Source: Escarpia spicata
Taxonomy: Eukaryota; Annelida; Polychaeta; Sabellida; Siboglinidae
DNA length: 64,000 bases
NCBI GenBank assembly: GCA_963995525.1
Contig: OZ023209.1
Location: 31,300,635 to 31,364,634 of the forward strand
Reading direction: 5' to 3'
Of the stretch, positions 1 to 13,238 are shown one piece after another. The translations under genes and the position numbers were made by a program. The stretch's first letter is position 1. The number at the start of each line of letters is the position of its first letter. The notes below the pieces were generated by a model. The model did no database searches, was not told the origin of the DNA, and worked only from the letters and a program-made list of their open reading frames with translations.

Positions 1-1628
1 CCACCTCACCATACACATCCAACACCATCTCAACATACACATCCAACGCCATCTTATCATACACATCCAACGCCATTTCACCATACACATCCAGCACCGT
101 CTCACCATACACATCCAACGCCATCTCACCATACACATCCAACGCCATCTCACCATACACATCCAACGCCATCTCACCGTACACATCCAACACCATCTCA
201 CCATACACATCCATCGACATCTCACCATACACACCCAACACCATCTCACCATACACATCCAACGCCGTCTCACCATACACATCCAACACCATCTCACCAT
301 ATACATCCAATACCATTTCACCATACACATCCAACGCCATCTCACCATTCACATCCAACGCCATCTCTCCATACACATCCAACACCATCTCACCATACAC
401 ATCCAACACCATATATCCATACACATCCTACACCATCTCACCATACACATCCAACATAATCTCACAATACACATCCATCACCATCTCACCATACACATCC
501 AACGCCATCTCACCATACACATCCAACACCATCTCACCATACACATCCATCACCACCTCACCATACACATCCAACACCATCTCAACATACACATCCAACG
601 CCATCTCATCATACACATCCAACGCCATTTCAACATACACATCCAGCACCGTCTCACCATACACATCCAACACCATCTCAACATACACATCCAACACCAT
701 CTCAACATACACATCCATCACCACCTCACCATACACATCCATTACCACCTCACCATACACATCCAACACCATCTCAACATACACATCCAACGCCATCTCA
801 CCATACACATCCATCATCATCTCACCATACACACCCATCACCACCTCACCATACACATCCAACACCATCTCAACATACACATCCAACGCCATCTTATCAT
901 ACACATTCAACGCCATTTCACCATACACATCCAGCACCGTCTCACCATACACATCCAACACCATCTCACCATACACATCCAACACCATCTCAACATACAC
1001 ATCCATCACCACCTCACCATACACATCCATTACCACCTCACCATACACATCCAACACCATCTCAACATACACATCCAACGCCATCTCACCATACACATCC
1101 ATCATCATCTCACCATACACACCCATCACCACCTCACCATACACATCCAACACCATCTCAACATACACATCCAACGCCATCTTATCATACACATCCAACG
1201 CCATTTCACCATACACATCCAGCACCGTCTCACCATACACATCCAACGCCATCTCACCATACACATCCAACGCCATCTCACCATACACATCCAACGCCAT
1301 CTCACCATACACATCCAACACCATCTCACCATATACATCCAACACCATTTCACCATACACATCCAACGCCATCTCACCATACACATCCAACGCCATCTCA
1401 CCATACACATCCAACACCATCTCACCATACACATCCAACACCATTTCACCATACACATCCAACGCAATCTCACCATACACATCCAACACCATCTCTCCAT
1501 ACACATCCAACATCATCTCACCATACACATCCAACACCATCTATCCATACACATCCAACACCATCTCACCATACACATCCAACACCATCTCACCATACAC
1601 ATCCAACACCATCTCACCATACACATCC
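1..1628. repeat. 24-bp minisatellite, about 68 units, cut by the window edge
   Basis: Tandem repeats of a 24-bp unit of the form CACCATACACATCCAACRCC plus ATCT. Variants fall at a few fixed positions. Because 24 is divisible by three and the unit lacks stops, the minus strand reads as a long open frame of an 8-residue repeat (MVLDVYGE-like). That is a by-product of the unit length, not evidence of coding. The array runs off the left edge, so its full size is unknown. It ends near 1628 in ordinary AT-rich sequence. Confidence 0.97.
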
Positions 1629-1855
1629 AAAACCATACAATTTGTTTCGTTCACAAATTTAGCCATTAAAACCAATACTAGATGCGCATGATTAGCGCTA
1701 AACTGTAGGCAAATGATACCAATCATAGCAATAGGACGTTAAACCTTGCTAGTCTATATCTCAATTACCCAGAAACCTTTGTATAATGGGAACCAAATTT
1801 CAAAACACTAATATACCCCATTATGAATGCATGATTTAAAAAAATGTAAACAATG

Positions 1856-2206
1856 AAAACGGTAGAAACAGTAGAAACAGTAGAAACAGTAGAAACTGTA
1901 GAAACTGTACAAACAGTACAAACAGTACAAACACTACAAACAGTACTATCAGTACAACAGTACAAACAGTAGAAACAATAGAAACGGTAGAAACGGTAGA
2001 AACGGTACAAACAGTACAATCAGTACAAACAGTACAAACATAATGAACGGTACAAACAATACAGACGGTATAAACAGTACAAACAATACAACCAGTACGA
2101 ACAGTACAGACATAATGAATGGTACAATCAGTACAAACAGTACAAAAAACAGAATGAACGGTACAAACAGTACAGACGGTATAAACAGTACAAACAGTAC
2201 ACAAAA
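1856..2206. repeat. 9-bp tandem repeat, (AGTAGAAAC/AGTACAAAC)n
   Basis: A run of 9-bp units that drifts from GTAGAAACA to GTACAAACA, interrupted by TAATGAACG and CAGACGGTAT variants. Open frames on both strands here (Ser-Thr-Val or Asn-Ser-Thr repeats) are low-complexity artefacts. Confidence 0.93.
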
Positions 2207-4105
2207 CACAACACGTCAATGTGCACATCTCACCATATTCTCGTCAGATGATAGTCTTGTTCTTTATAAAATATCTTGAAGGTATATTTGCCGCCAACTT
2301 GCGTTTAACCAGACCGAAACAGTCTACACAAGTTGAAAGTTGCGCCGGCGAAATGTTCAAATTATTCAGCAAAACATTCGATTTGTAAACGATCATTATC
2401 AACACTTATTAGTTACTTCCAGTTTTTGCTTTGACTTTGACATTGGCCCGTCCTCGTGTTCCGGACCAACATGTAACCATAGGTCGGTGAACGTCCTTCT
2501 AATATTGACCTAACGGAATAAGCAAACTCCTTTAAATTTAATTTGTTGATACGTTTTCGCATCGTTCTTTACTGTATTATATTATGATGCTTCCAGTTGT
2601 GTGATAACCTTTGAAAGATGTGGCATCTTTTAATTTTTCCTTCCATGAGTATAGACAGCGCCTGTTTTGTAATGGGAATAATAAAGTACGAAAGATAAAT
2701 ATCTGAAAGCTTGTTTGGGAAAATCATCAAAGGTAGGACTTATTTAAAATTATGACAATGACAAATTTCCGAGAGCGGCAAATTACATTTACGTGCTCCA
2801 ATTGTAAAATAGTTCCGCTGACAACAGTGGCAGTGTATGATATTTATCTGACACTGTATAAAGTAGTCCTAAAACCTAACCACAGCGAATGACACCCGTT
2901 TACACTGTCTAGTGTATTCCCGTGAGCCAACCGCACCGTTGAAGGTCGTAGTTTTTCACGTTGGCAAAACAACATCAAAAGCCGGTTTTTCTGTATATAA
3001 AGCAAGACTTTGATGATCGTGTGGGTGATAATGAAGACCCATGAAAACGTCAATACGTGTTCATCCACTCGTATCGTTTGATAGGATAGTGAGCATAACA
3101 GAAGAAACGGTGCAAATAACCTACCGTGTTGCCATACATGTTAGGTGATGTATTATAGAAAACACATAACAGAAAATCACGTGGCTATCGCCCGCATGGC
3201 AGATTAACTTTCGTTGGTGCGGAGTGTGGCATCGCGAAAAGGGAACCAACGTACAGGTGTGTACTGTGCAGCCTAGTTTCTCCCATGTACTAACTAGGTG
3301 CACCCTTAGCCAATTGTTACGAAATAAAAGGGCGGGCAGGTATCGTTAAAACACGATTAAGATATCAATGACATGTTCTCAAAGACGTTACACAACAACG
3401 CTCTTGTCAAGATATTATATTTTCTGGTAACTGCAGAATACAAAAATAGACGGTACTTGGAATAGCGCAGGACACCATTGTGTGTGTGTGTGTGGGGGGG
3501 GGGGTAGTAAAGACGGTGGGATCAGGGGGGGAGACTAGCCAAATGTAAATCTTGAGAGTAATGTTGTAGCACCCTGCAATCAGTGTGCCACCCAATAAGT
3601 ACAGACGATGAGGCTTCGAATCAACCCTCGTGAAAGACTCATTAAGAATTATTTGCTGTCTTTTCGTAATGTGAAAAATTTCGTGTTGACACGATTCATC
3701 CACATTATAATTGAGTTCCATGCAATAAACAGTGATATTAAGCAATATTTTGTGCAATTAACTGTAGCGTGGCTGAATGCCTCCACAGTGTAGCTTAGCT
3801 GGTGTAATAATTAACATATTTGCTCGGAGTAAATTATAAGATGCTTTTAGCATTCTGCCAGTACGCGGGGGTATTTGTAGGATTTCTTTGTGCAGTCTTA
3901 TTGATTGGATACCGCGCTAAATAAAAACTTACCTTTACATTTTTAACTACGAATGTGCCAGAGCTTCTGCTACAAAACGATCACATTGACCGATAGTTTG
4001 ACTTAAAAAAATCATATTAATCGTGGTGTTTTTAAAGCTTTTAAGGTGAATGATTTTATTAAGCGCGTCTGTACATTTACCGATGTACAGACTTTGCGAT
4101 CATTG
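2207..4105. other. AT-rich sequence with no recognised gene; SINE core fragment
   Basis: No coding signal or family recognised. A short (TG)n followed by a G-run lies at 3480-3504. At 3752-3780 a stretch reading GCAATTAACTGTAGCGTGG plus CTGAATGC matches the internal core of the SINE family described below, so a degraded fragment of that SINE is likely here on the plus strand. Confidence 0.5.
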
Positions 4106-4116
4106 TATATATATCT

Positions 4117-4742
4117 TTAGTCAGAAGCCAGTTGGAGTATTGCAGTGTTATCTGGAATCCCTGGAAACGTACGTTTATTGAAAAAATCGAACGAGTTAAA
4201 AAAATCATTAAATTTATATGTTACAAATTCAAAATACAGTACTCCTCTGACAGTTATCCTGAACTTTACCATCATTTTAGACTACCTTCCCTTCAACATC
4301 GTAGGCAAATTGTAGATCTTATTTTTTTACACAAGTGTGTGCACTCCCAACTAGACTCGTCCTGTCTAGTTGGGATTATATACAATTTCACTGTCCTTCA
4401 CGATATCTACGAAACTACATCCCTTTTAGAGTCTCCGATAGCAGAATCAACATTAGAAAACACTCTGTTTTGAATAGATGTATGACTACTTTCAACACAT
4501 TGTATTTAAGTGATCCAACTTATGATATATTTTCAGGAGCTTTAGATCATCAATTCAAAAACATTTCTATGTATAACGGATGTTTGACTGGTATATTCGA
4601 CGCTGATATTGTGTGTTTATGTCCTTATTGTTCTTATTGTTTTATTGTTCTATTATTTATATGTATTGTTTCAGTTATCAGTCCTGTTACTGGGTCCACT
4701 GGACCTGTTCGAATCTGAATAAACCTGTACAAAAAAAAAATA
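4117..4742 (+). mobile_element. 5'-truncated non-LTR retrotransposon (RT C-terminal tail)
   Basis: Starting near 4117 the plus strand reads RSQLEYCSVIWNPW, then EKIERVKKIIKF, then LPSLQHRRQIVDLIFLHK. This is the usual order of motifs after the reverse transcriptase core of Jockey/CR1-type LINEs. A frameshift near 4390 moves the frame, and the tail then resembles the NIRKHSVLNRCMTTFNTL region of such proteins. The copy ends at AATAAA-like sequence and an A-run (4719-4742), consistent with target-primed insertion of a 3' fragment. The catalytic RT motifs and endonuclease are absent, so it is dead. Confidence 0.75.
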
Positions 4743-4807
4743 CAATACAACAAGTTACTAAAGTTGCATTCTGAGTTAAACAACCATTTCAAACTGTCAA
4801 CAACAAT

Positions 4808-4825
4808 GCAGTGCACACGCACTCA

Positions 4826-4909
<84 letters not shown>

Positions 4910-4911
4910 CA
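4808..4911. repeat. (ACGC)n microsatellite
   Basis: About 25 uninterrupted copies of CACG/ACGC. The alternating purine-pyrimidine composition could favour Z-DNA. Cys-Val-Arg-Ala frames on the minus strand are artefacts. Confidence 0.96.
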
Positions 4912-5289
4912 TTGACAAGCGCCGTCACAGCACGAGCGCGTTGTTTCCACCCTCGGGTGAACAGGTACGCGGGGGTATTTTTGGATTTGTTCCTTTCTTC
5001 TTTGACGGGGTGCGACGGGCCAGGGATAGCCGGGAGCCACCCCTTTTGGGGGAGTCGGGGGTGAATGCATTGAACAATCCGCGGTCGGGTTATCAATCAT
5101 AACGCCGGATAGGAGATATCGGCGGCGATAAGATCTCGGTGACGGGTGATTAGGGTCATCGTGTGACAAGGCGTCTCACACCTGACGTGCCACCGCCATC
5201 ACGGGTGAGTCGAGTTAGTGCGTCACCCAGCCGTCAACCCCCGGGCCCGTCCAGTCGACGTCACCCACGTCAAAGCAGTTTTACCTTCT

Positions 5290-5600
5290 TTGCACATGTC
5301 CCGCTGACGTCATCAGGACACGTCATCGTCATGCGTTGCTAATATAACTACTGCGCTGCGCATGTGCGTGCAATGAATTGTGGGAAGACTGCGTGTGGAG
5401 CGTGGTGGCGTCGTGTTTAGAGCAACGGACTCCCTTTTTCAGTTTATTTTATTTTAGAATGTCAACATTTCCAATCAAGCGGGACTACTCCCCCCAAGCC
5501 GAAGTCTGGCCTCGGCGGGGAGGGGGTGCATTCGCATCCACAGAACCCCCTAGCCCAACGGACATGCGAATACTGATAGTGTACATGTTAGCAGTGTAAA
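5290..5600 (+). promoter_or_regulatory. GC-rich promoter-like stretch with short downstream ORF (tentative)
   Basis: The GC-rich region from about 4.93 kb contains a perfect CRE palindrome TGACGTCA at 5305-5312, a further ACGTCATC, and an NRF1-like TGCGCATGTGCG at 5357-5368. A short ORF with ATG at 5459 (MSTFPIKRDYSPQAEVWPRR...) follows, ending at 5599. This could be a first exon with its promoter, or an LTR or LINE 5' region. I recognise no family and see no convincing downstream exon, so this is inference from motif content only. Confidence 0.25.
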
Positions 5601-5989
5601 TACTGTTTAACAAATAACACAGACACATGATATTGTAAATGGACCCCCGTGGTGTATAGACCCCCTGTGAAAAATATACTTTTTAATGTGTTGAGTGAGA
5701 TGTAAATGGTTCACTTGTGTATGATTGCACATGCTACAACAAAACACAACATGAATGAAAATGTGTCAAACGTTACTGATCCGCGGCCAGCGGGATGACA
5801 ACAGCAGTTGCAGCTTTCATGATAGGAAGAACCGCTGCATCATTCCTCAAACAAGCCTCAATGCCAAGAACATGAAAATTCAGCACACGATGAGCGTCAG
5901 TGTGAAGATCGCCTCATCGGCTAGCTTTTACAGTCCATCTTCGCTTCCCACTACTGATGTGGTAGACACAACTGCGAAGCGCAAAGCTG

Positions 5990-6430
5990 AGTGTCTTACC
6001 TATCTTATATCTCACGTTGAGGAGTTGCCTTATTTTTCAACCCGTTTCTCGTGGAACTCGATGCACGGGAAGCTGTGCATATAGAGTTCACCGAACGACA
6101 ATGCGGCACTGTGACACTCAAGCCTACCGCCACAGAGTGGACGCTTGTAGACTTTTACTATAGACACATTTGCCGACGGAACAGTTTCCTGATCTGATCA
6201 AACACGCAAAACGTGTTGAATGGCATTTGCTGGATCAGCGCAATATGCAGTTTAAAGACGACATTCAACATGTGCAATCTGCAGATTGCGCTGCGCATTC
6301 CTCGGATATGCAAAGAACCGCAGATCGCGCGCCCATCTGCAGATTGCGCAATTGTTGCGTGTTTGTTAATATACGCAATCTGCACCTGTCCCCGAACACC
6401 GATACGGCACTCGAGTCGAATGCCGTGTAG
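5990..6430 (+). pseudogene. hAT transposase C-terminal relic
   Basis: From about 6060 the plus strand reads EAVHIEFTERQCGTVTLK, then TLVDFYYRH, and in a shifted frame PTEQFPDLIKHAKRV. The order (a 'P-E-x-x-Q-x-E-L' segment, then 'LVxFY', then 'FPxLxKHAxx') is that of the C-terminal dimerisation region of hAT transposases of the ZBED5/GTF2IRD2-like type. Frames are broken and the region after KHAKRV is rearranged, so no functional protein can be made. Sequence from 6270 to 6380 contains a repeated GCAGATTGCGC motif. A second relic of the same type is at 27.1-27.9 kb. Confidence 0.55.
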
Positions 6431-8052
6431 GCCTGTAGGTAGAACGTGAAACCTGCCTTACACGAGATACATCCAATGGTTATGTGCCATCGGTAAATCT
6501 AGCAGCGAAGACGCCGGCGACGACGACAATGGCAACTATTGTCTATTTATCAAAATGGAAACAATAATTGTCACTGATATAGGGAACAGAAGCACAGGTT
6601 TGACGCAGACATAGTCGCTGAAGTTACCATCACGACTGATGGTAAAGTAATTGGATGTAGCTTAAAGCGACGTAGTCTGTTCAACTACCCGTAATTAGCG
6701 GGCATAGTAACTTGCAACAGGAAGTCTACTGAACGTGGGTATATTGAACACCAAAGGGCATAGAAGTTAACTCGGCCGTAATGACAATAAAGCTGGTTTT
6801 GAAAAGGGATGTTTTGCTTACTATTTCAACATGATCCGGGGCCGTAAATCCAAATTGCAACCATTTTAACGGGCTTATTAAACACAGTTTGACTGGCAGT
6901 ATACCTTCAACAAAGTAAGCATAGTTTTAAGAACATTGTGTTAATTAATTAATGAAAAACTAGGACAAGACTGCCTCTTTTTAATCGGAGGAAGAACGGA
7001 TGAACCAGAGAGAGTGGCAACACACACTAGTACCAAGAGATGCAGCGACGAAGAAAGCGTAATAGCATTATAATTAATGTATACAGATATATCAAAATTC
7101 AAACCACTCATAGAAAAAACGAAACACGCCGTCATACGACTGGAAAGGCCATGTAAGACTTAAACGACAAGAATAAGGAAGGATCCCCAGCTCTTCAGTT
7201 CCGGTTCTGCTCCAACTAATGCACAGGTCAGCATGTGTGGCGCTCCAGACCAGCAGAGCCAAAAAGCAGAAGGAATCGTTGATACTAAAAGCTTCTACAT
7301 GTGTATATAGGAAACGTGTGGGTGAAACATCTTAACATGGTTAATATATCCATTCTCCGTTTGCCGAAGAGCATCTTCTACTAGGTTCTTAACCCCTGGG
7401 TCACGACCCAAAATTGGGTCGCCAAACTATTTTGAGTGGGTTGATAGAAATGAATGGCGCTGATTTGGCGATGCCTCCGTGCTATTCTAACGAGTTTGAA
7501 AACAAATCTACATTAACTATTTATTAATGCTATGCCAATTTTATGCTTTGTAAGCTTTTCTTCGTAGACTCTTTACATATGCAGCTCGGGCGTCAGATTT
7601 TCTGGTAATAAAGTATGTTTTCGAAACTCTCCGTTGGTGAAGGTTCTCATCGGCTTGGGGGTTCGTGCTGGATGTTAATCGATCGTGTGTTCACAAAGTT
7701 ACCCGTGTCTTCTTAATAACAAACAATCGTATCAACCACGTGCAGCGTTGCGAATCACTTCAAAAATTTACGTCGTAATAACACTCTTTCGGTGCGAATA
7801 CTTCGGAACACTTTCTGCGCGTTCGTGCATACGTGCGCGCGTGTGCGTGCGTGAATGTGTAGCGGCATCCGCATGACGAATATTTTTGCTAGTTTTCGAT
7901 TTCATTTATGTTCTAAAACAGTTCGTTCACTGTTTGTATGTGCACCTACATCTCCGTCAGTTTTACATGTATCGGGCTGAACGTTTGCATGTGATCTATC
8001 GGGCCCATTGAGATGGTTCGTAGATTTAGACATTTTCTAAATTCTTCCGGGG
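6431..8052. other. No gene recognised; hAT-like terminus at 7385-7445
   Basis: Mostly AT-rich sequence with no coding signal. Around 7385 the sequence GGTTCTTAACCCCTGGGTC, followed by ACGACCCAAAATTGGGTCG, resembles the termini of hAT (Charlie/SPIN-type) elements, including the internal GGGTC/GACCC hairpin. I could not find the matching other end. The last few hundred bases may belong to the 5' untranslated region of the LINE whose ORF starts at 8053. Confidence 0.4.
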
Positions 8053-11000
8053 GTGGAGAACTTGGGAGCTCAATATTTCAAAAGGCTGTACTTGGAGTTA
8101 GTTCCAGCCGCGGAATTTAATGTTTTTCTATGTCATCGTAAAGATAATTATGCCATCTACAAATGCATAGAGGAGTTGGGGGCGCCACTCTGTAGCGACC
8201 CTAGTCTTGTTCACGTGTGTCGTCGTTTTTGTATTGTTGTGGTGGTTGTGGGTGTTTCTTTTTCGAAGAACTCTGCATGCACGTGTATAACCATGGGAGG
8301 AAAGTGTCTGCTGTTTATCATCATGTGGTACCTCATTTCTGACTTTGTGCCAGCGATTTTCGTCGCTGGTGACCTCGGCCCGGGATCTTCCGCCATTTTG
8401 ATCAGGTACTCTCGCGAGTTTTTGTTTACACTTCGGCACACCACTACACCCGACCTGAAACTGCCTCTTATTGAATTTGCTGAGACCGTTGGGAACAACG
8501 ACAGGAAGAAGAAGAAGAAGAAGAAGAGAGGTTCTAGAGGAGGTGTGGGAGAAAGACTGAAAAGGCGTGGCAGTAGACACCCTCTCCCCACCATCACTCT
8601 CTCGAATATAAGATCGCTACAGAACAAGATGGACGAACTTTTGACCTTGACCCAGTTTGATGGTGACTTTCGTCGCTGTAACCTGATGTGTTTTACGGAA
8701 ACCTGGCTAAATGAGAACGTTGATGAAAATTGTGTTTCTCTTCCTGGCTACAGTATGATTCGAACGGACAGAGACAGCAGCAAGGCCCAGAAGAGGGTGG
8801 GTGGGGGTGTCTGCATGTATGTCAGTGACAAGTGGGCTAAACAGTACCATGTGCAGGAGCGAGTGTGTACTCGAGATTACGAACTGCTGCACGTGTCATT
8901 CCGTCCTCATTACTTACCTCGTGAATTCGGCAAGCTGACTGTCATTCTCGTCTACGTACCAGGCCCTGACTTCAAAGCAGCCGCCGAGAGAATTGCAGAT
9001 AGCTACAACGCCGCTGCAGCCCGGTGTGCAGATCAACCAGTTTTTATCGCAGGAGATTTTAACCAGTGTGATCTTGCTTCTCATCTTCCAACCCTCCAGC
9101 AGTATGTGTTGTGCCCCGCCCGTCTCAATCGGACTATTGACTTGTGCTTTGGAAATATAGAGAACGCTTACAAGTCTGTGTGTAGACCACCACTTGGCCG
9201 CTCTGATCATAACGTTGTGCATTTGCTGCCGGAGTACAGACAAAAGCTGAAGACAAAAAAACCTAGAACTCGTGTTTCTCAACTCTGGACACCTGAAAGC
9301 ATGGAGGAATTACGTGGTTGTTTTGAAGTAACAGAGTGGGATGTTTTTACGAACAGCTGCTCTGACCCCTCTGAACTTGCGGACACTGTGTCGTCTTATG
9401 TCAAATTCTGTGAAGAGTCAGTCATCAAAACCAGGACAATGCGCGTGTACCCGAACAACAACCCCTGGATAACGAAGGACCTTAAAGTGCACCTGAATCA
9501 AAATAAACTTGCCTTTCTGCTGGGAAAGAAGGATAAATATCGTGAGAAAGAAAAGGAATTTAGAAGGCTTGCTAGGATTGCCAAACTTGAATTCAAGAAC
9601 AAAGTTGAGGGAAAATTTCGGACTGGTAATGCTAGGGAGGCATGGAATGGACTCAAAACTATGATGGGTAAGCAACAAATCAAGCAGCCTGTGTACCATA
9701 CTGGTGATCCCGTTACTGCAGCAAATGAACTTAACCGTTTTTATGCTCGGTTTGATGTTAATGATTTTCGTGGTCAATGTACATCTCTGTGCCAGACTGT
9801 TGTACCGGAACACATTGAACTCTCTGAGGATGAGGTAATGAAAACTGTCTCCAGATTGAACGCACACAAAGCTTCAGGCCCTGATGGAGTGAAAAACAAA
9901 GTCTTAAAGACGTGTGCGGCTCAGCTGGGGAGGATTTTCACTACCATATTCCAGGCTCTGCTAGACTCTCATACTGTACCCCTGGCATGGAAAACCTCTA
10001 TGATTATCCCTGTACCAAAGAAACCTAGCGCCAGCCAGTTAAATGACTTTCGTCCAGTAGCACTTACCTCCACCTTAGCTAAATACATGGAGAAGATTGT
10101 ACTCAGTCGTTTGCTGTCTGATGTGTCTGCACATCTTGATCCTCTCCAGTTTGCTTATAAAGCCCGTAGGGGTGTTGAAGATGCTTCTCTCTTGTTGTTT
10201 AATCTGATTTCACAGCATCTTGAAGACTCCAAAGCCTACATCAGAGTGTTGTTCATAGATTTTTCGAGTGCGTTTAATACCATCGAACCTTACGTTCTTT
10301 TGAAGCGCTTGATTGATCTTGATGTAAGCCCAAATATTGTTCTTTGGGTGAATGATTTTTTGAAAGACCGTCCACAGCGTGTTAGTATTCAGGGTTGGAT
10401 GTCGGATGAGATTATTGTAAATTCCGGCGCACCCCAGGGCTGTGTCCTCTCGCCGACACTTTTTTAAATATACACAGATCACATGAGGTGTCAGACCTCC
10501 TCTAGCTGGCTACTGAAATTTACAGATGACATAGCCTTAGTTGGCCTCATGAAAAAAGAAGATTCCCTGGCAGAATATTTTTCACAAATCTCTGTTTTGG
10601 AGAAATGATGCGCTGACAGCTTTCTTCACCTTAACGTTGGCAAAACGAAAGAACTTCTGATCGACAACAGGAAAGTCTCAGATGTTTTTGCCCCTGCCAA
10701 GATCAGTAATGAACCTGTTGAAGTTGTGTCCAATTTTAAATATCTTGGCACTTTTTATGACAACAAGCTGTCTTTCACTGATAACACTGATCACATTGTA
10801 AAAAAGGCAAACCTGCGCCTCTACCTTCTAGGGAAATTGAGATCTTTTGATGTGAACCAAGAAATCTTGGAAATGGTGTATAGGAGTTTAATAGAGAGTG
10901 TTCTGACCTTCAATGGTGTTGTATGGTTTGGCAATCTGAACATGAAAGACAAAGGTAGGCTGTCACGCATTGTCAAAGTTGCAGGAAAAATTATTGGGTC

Positions 11001-11202
11001 AGGGCAGTACTCGCTGGTAGACTTGTACATTGGCGCTGTCAGAAGGAAAGTTATTACTATTGTTTGCAACCCCATCCATCCTCTTTTTGGCCAGTTCCAG
11101 CAGCTTCCGTCAGGCCGACGATATAAGATGCCCCTTGCTCGGAAGAATCTCTTAAAAAAATCCTTTATACCAACTGCAGTGTCCATTCTCAACTGTAAGT
11201 GA
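8053..11202 (+). pseudogene. LINE EN-RT polyprotein, interrupted by two in-frame stops
   Basis: Residues ~1-180 form a leader ending in a Lys/Arg-rich stretch. The AP endonuclease domain starts at TITLSNIRSLQNKMDEL (~8600), with TETWLNE, VYVPGP, AGDFNQCD and the LGRSDHN catalytic signature (~9197). The reverse transcriptase follows: KASGPDGV, IIPVPKKPS, LNDFRPVALT, LFIDFSSAFNTI and GAPQGCVLSPTLF. Two nonsense codons interrupt the same frame: TAA at 10465-10467, just after SPTLF, and TGA at 10606-10608, where tryptophan is expected. The frame is otherwise open to LPSGRRYKMPLARKN and the stop at 11202. The catalytic FADD box reads FTDD. These few lesions suggest fairly recent insertion. Confidence 0.9.
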
Positions 11203-11863
11203 ATGTATTCTGTAGCAGTATTTTGTTTGCATTTAGTTTTATGTCATTATATTGTGCCTTAGTGTCCTGCAGTGTATATGTCGTGGCTCCACAGTTTTGT
11301 TTTTGTTTTTAACTTGTAATGCCGGTGCCAGATGTCTACTCATGGTAACGCCACTCTTCTTTTTATTTGGATTATTATTTAACTTAAGGACTGAATGCTC
11401 ATGATAAAAGAGTGCATGCGTAAATTAATCTTACCAATTTTAGGCATGACTATGACTTCATAATAATCTATTGCAATATATATGTGTTTAATTGAATAAT
11501 TTCAATCTGTGATAGTATGCTTACCATTTTATAATGTTACTATTTTACAATGTATTTACTCTGACCCCATGTATTAGCCTGATTGTTTACAGTACTACTT
11601 GTATGATAGACATTCTCCTCCTGTGGTTTACTTGTTTACCTGTTATTATTTACTTATTTATTGTGGTTTACTTATCTATGAGCATATGATCTATCACTAT
11701 ATTCTTTTGTGCATGTGATATAAATATTATGTGATAACCTCGCTCTTAGTACTTATCTTAACCTTGTATACATATATATGTAAGATTTTATATGAACAAG
11801 CCTATAGGAAATTTTCTGTAACCCAACAGACAATAAAGTTATTGTATTGTATTGTATTGTATA
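8053..11863 (+). mobile_element. Near full-length Rex1/CR1-like non-LTR retrotransposon
   Basis: The element spans an EN-RT open frame (8053-11202), a ~650-bp AT-rich 3' UTR, and a 3' end that carries AATAAAGTTATTG and finishes in (ATTGT)4 at about 11840-11863. A short tandem repeat rather than poly(A) at the 3' end is typical of the CR1/L2/Rex1 group. The 5' boundary is not defined; sequence from about 7.7 kb may belong to it. No separate ORF1 (gag-like) was seen. I assign it to Rex1/CR1-like from the wording of the EN and RT motifs, not from a search. Confidence 0.85.
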
Positions 11864-12744
11864 CATACATTTTTATTGAAGTTATTGATGTTTGAAAATC
11901 CTCAACGCTTAACATGCACCAGGTCTACCTGTCGTTGGTCACGTCCGCACACACAAGTAGCGCCCTCTTTCCCATTTCATATATTTCCTACAGATGGAGG
12001 TATGTGTCATTTTGCCAGTTACCATTTATTATTGCAGGTAGGCTGGACATATTTGGGGTGGGTTTGGGGTGTCTATTACATATAACTGCCTTTTCCTCCG
12101 GGCAACGACGGGTAACTCAGCTAGTAATTTACAACTAGTTAACCGTTTGAAGACATGATTCGGTCGCAAAGCAAGTCGGCAGATGGTTCGCAATATCAAC
12201 ATGTTAAGAACCGCTAAATTAGGTGAAAAACCTTCCAGGACCCAAGAACATCTTCAACCAGGTGAATCACCTCCCAGTACCCTATGAATAACCGAGGATT
12301 TTTCTCATATATTTTTTGATTTCTCCAGCTGATTTATATATACATTATGAGATTATTCACACTTTCGCATTTTAACTGATATAGCTATCAACATAAATTA
12401 TTTCGATGACTTTGACAAATGCGCAGACGCTTTTTACTCGACCGACAGCGCGCAGTAGGCTTAGATAAAGTGTTCGCACACAACACATCTCAATTTAAAT
12501 GAATCCGATTCGAGGTGGGCAAACTCAACCGAGTAGGGAGTTTCGGAGAATTGGTTCACTGCGTACGCTGTCTGTGTGAAACATGTCTTAGAAGACACGC
12601 GTTCGAATACTAAATATCTACACACCAACAACACGGGCACAAGGGAAGTAGAAGATTGAGAAGAAGGAAACAGAGAAGAAGAAGAAGTAGAGGATAAGAA
12701 AGACACAACAAAGAAGTATCTAAAAGAAAACTGCTGCTGCTCTC
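11864..12744. other. No gene or recognised repeat
   Basis: AT-rich sequence on both strands without recognisable coding motifs. The stretch near 12640-12715 is A/G-rich and leads into the (TC)n tract. Confidence 0.5.
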
Positions 12745-13075
<331 letters not shown>

Positions 13076-13080
13076 CCCCC

Positions 13081-13199
13081 AGTGGCGTAGGCAGGATTTT
13101 TTATTGGAGAGGGCCATCCGTCATCCAAGCAAGCAATGAGTAGCGGGATATGACACACACACGGACGCACGCACTCACGCACGTACGCACATACACACA

Positions 13200-13231
<32 letters not shown>

Positions 13232-13238
13232 TATATAT
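13081..13238. repeat. Possible transposon end (AGTGGCGTAGGCAGG) and (ACGC)/(CA)n microsatellite
   Basis: AGTGGCGTAGGCAGG at 13081 resembles a terminal sequence common at the ends of hAT-like elements in invertebrates, but no partner end was found. A (CACG)/(CA)n tract occupies about 13153-13233. Confidence 0.35.

Noticed and set aside
428..1540. 370-codon minus-strand open frame of MVLDVYGE repeats as a repetitive protein gene
   Set aside because: The 24-bp unit has no stop in this frame, so the frame is open automatically. Other frames of the same DNA are also open, and there is no promoter, splice or non-repeat domain.
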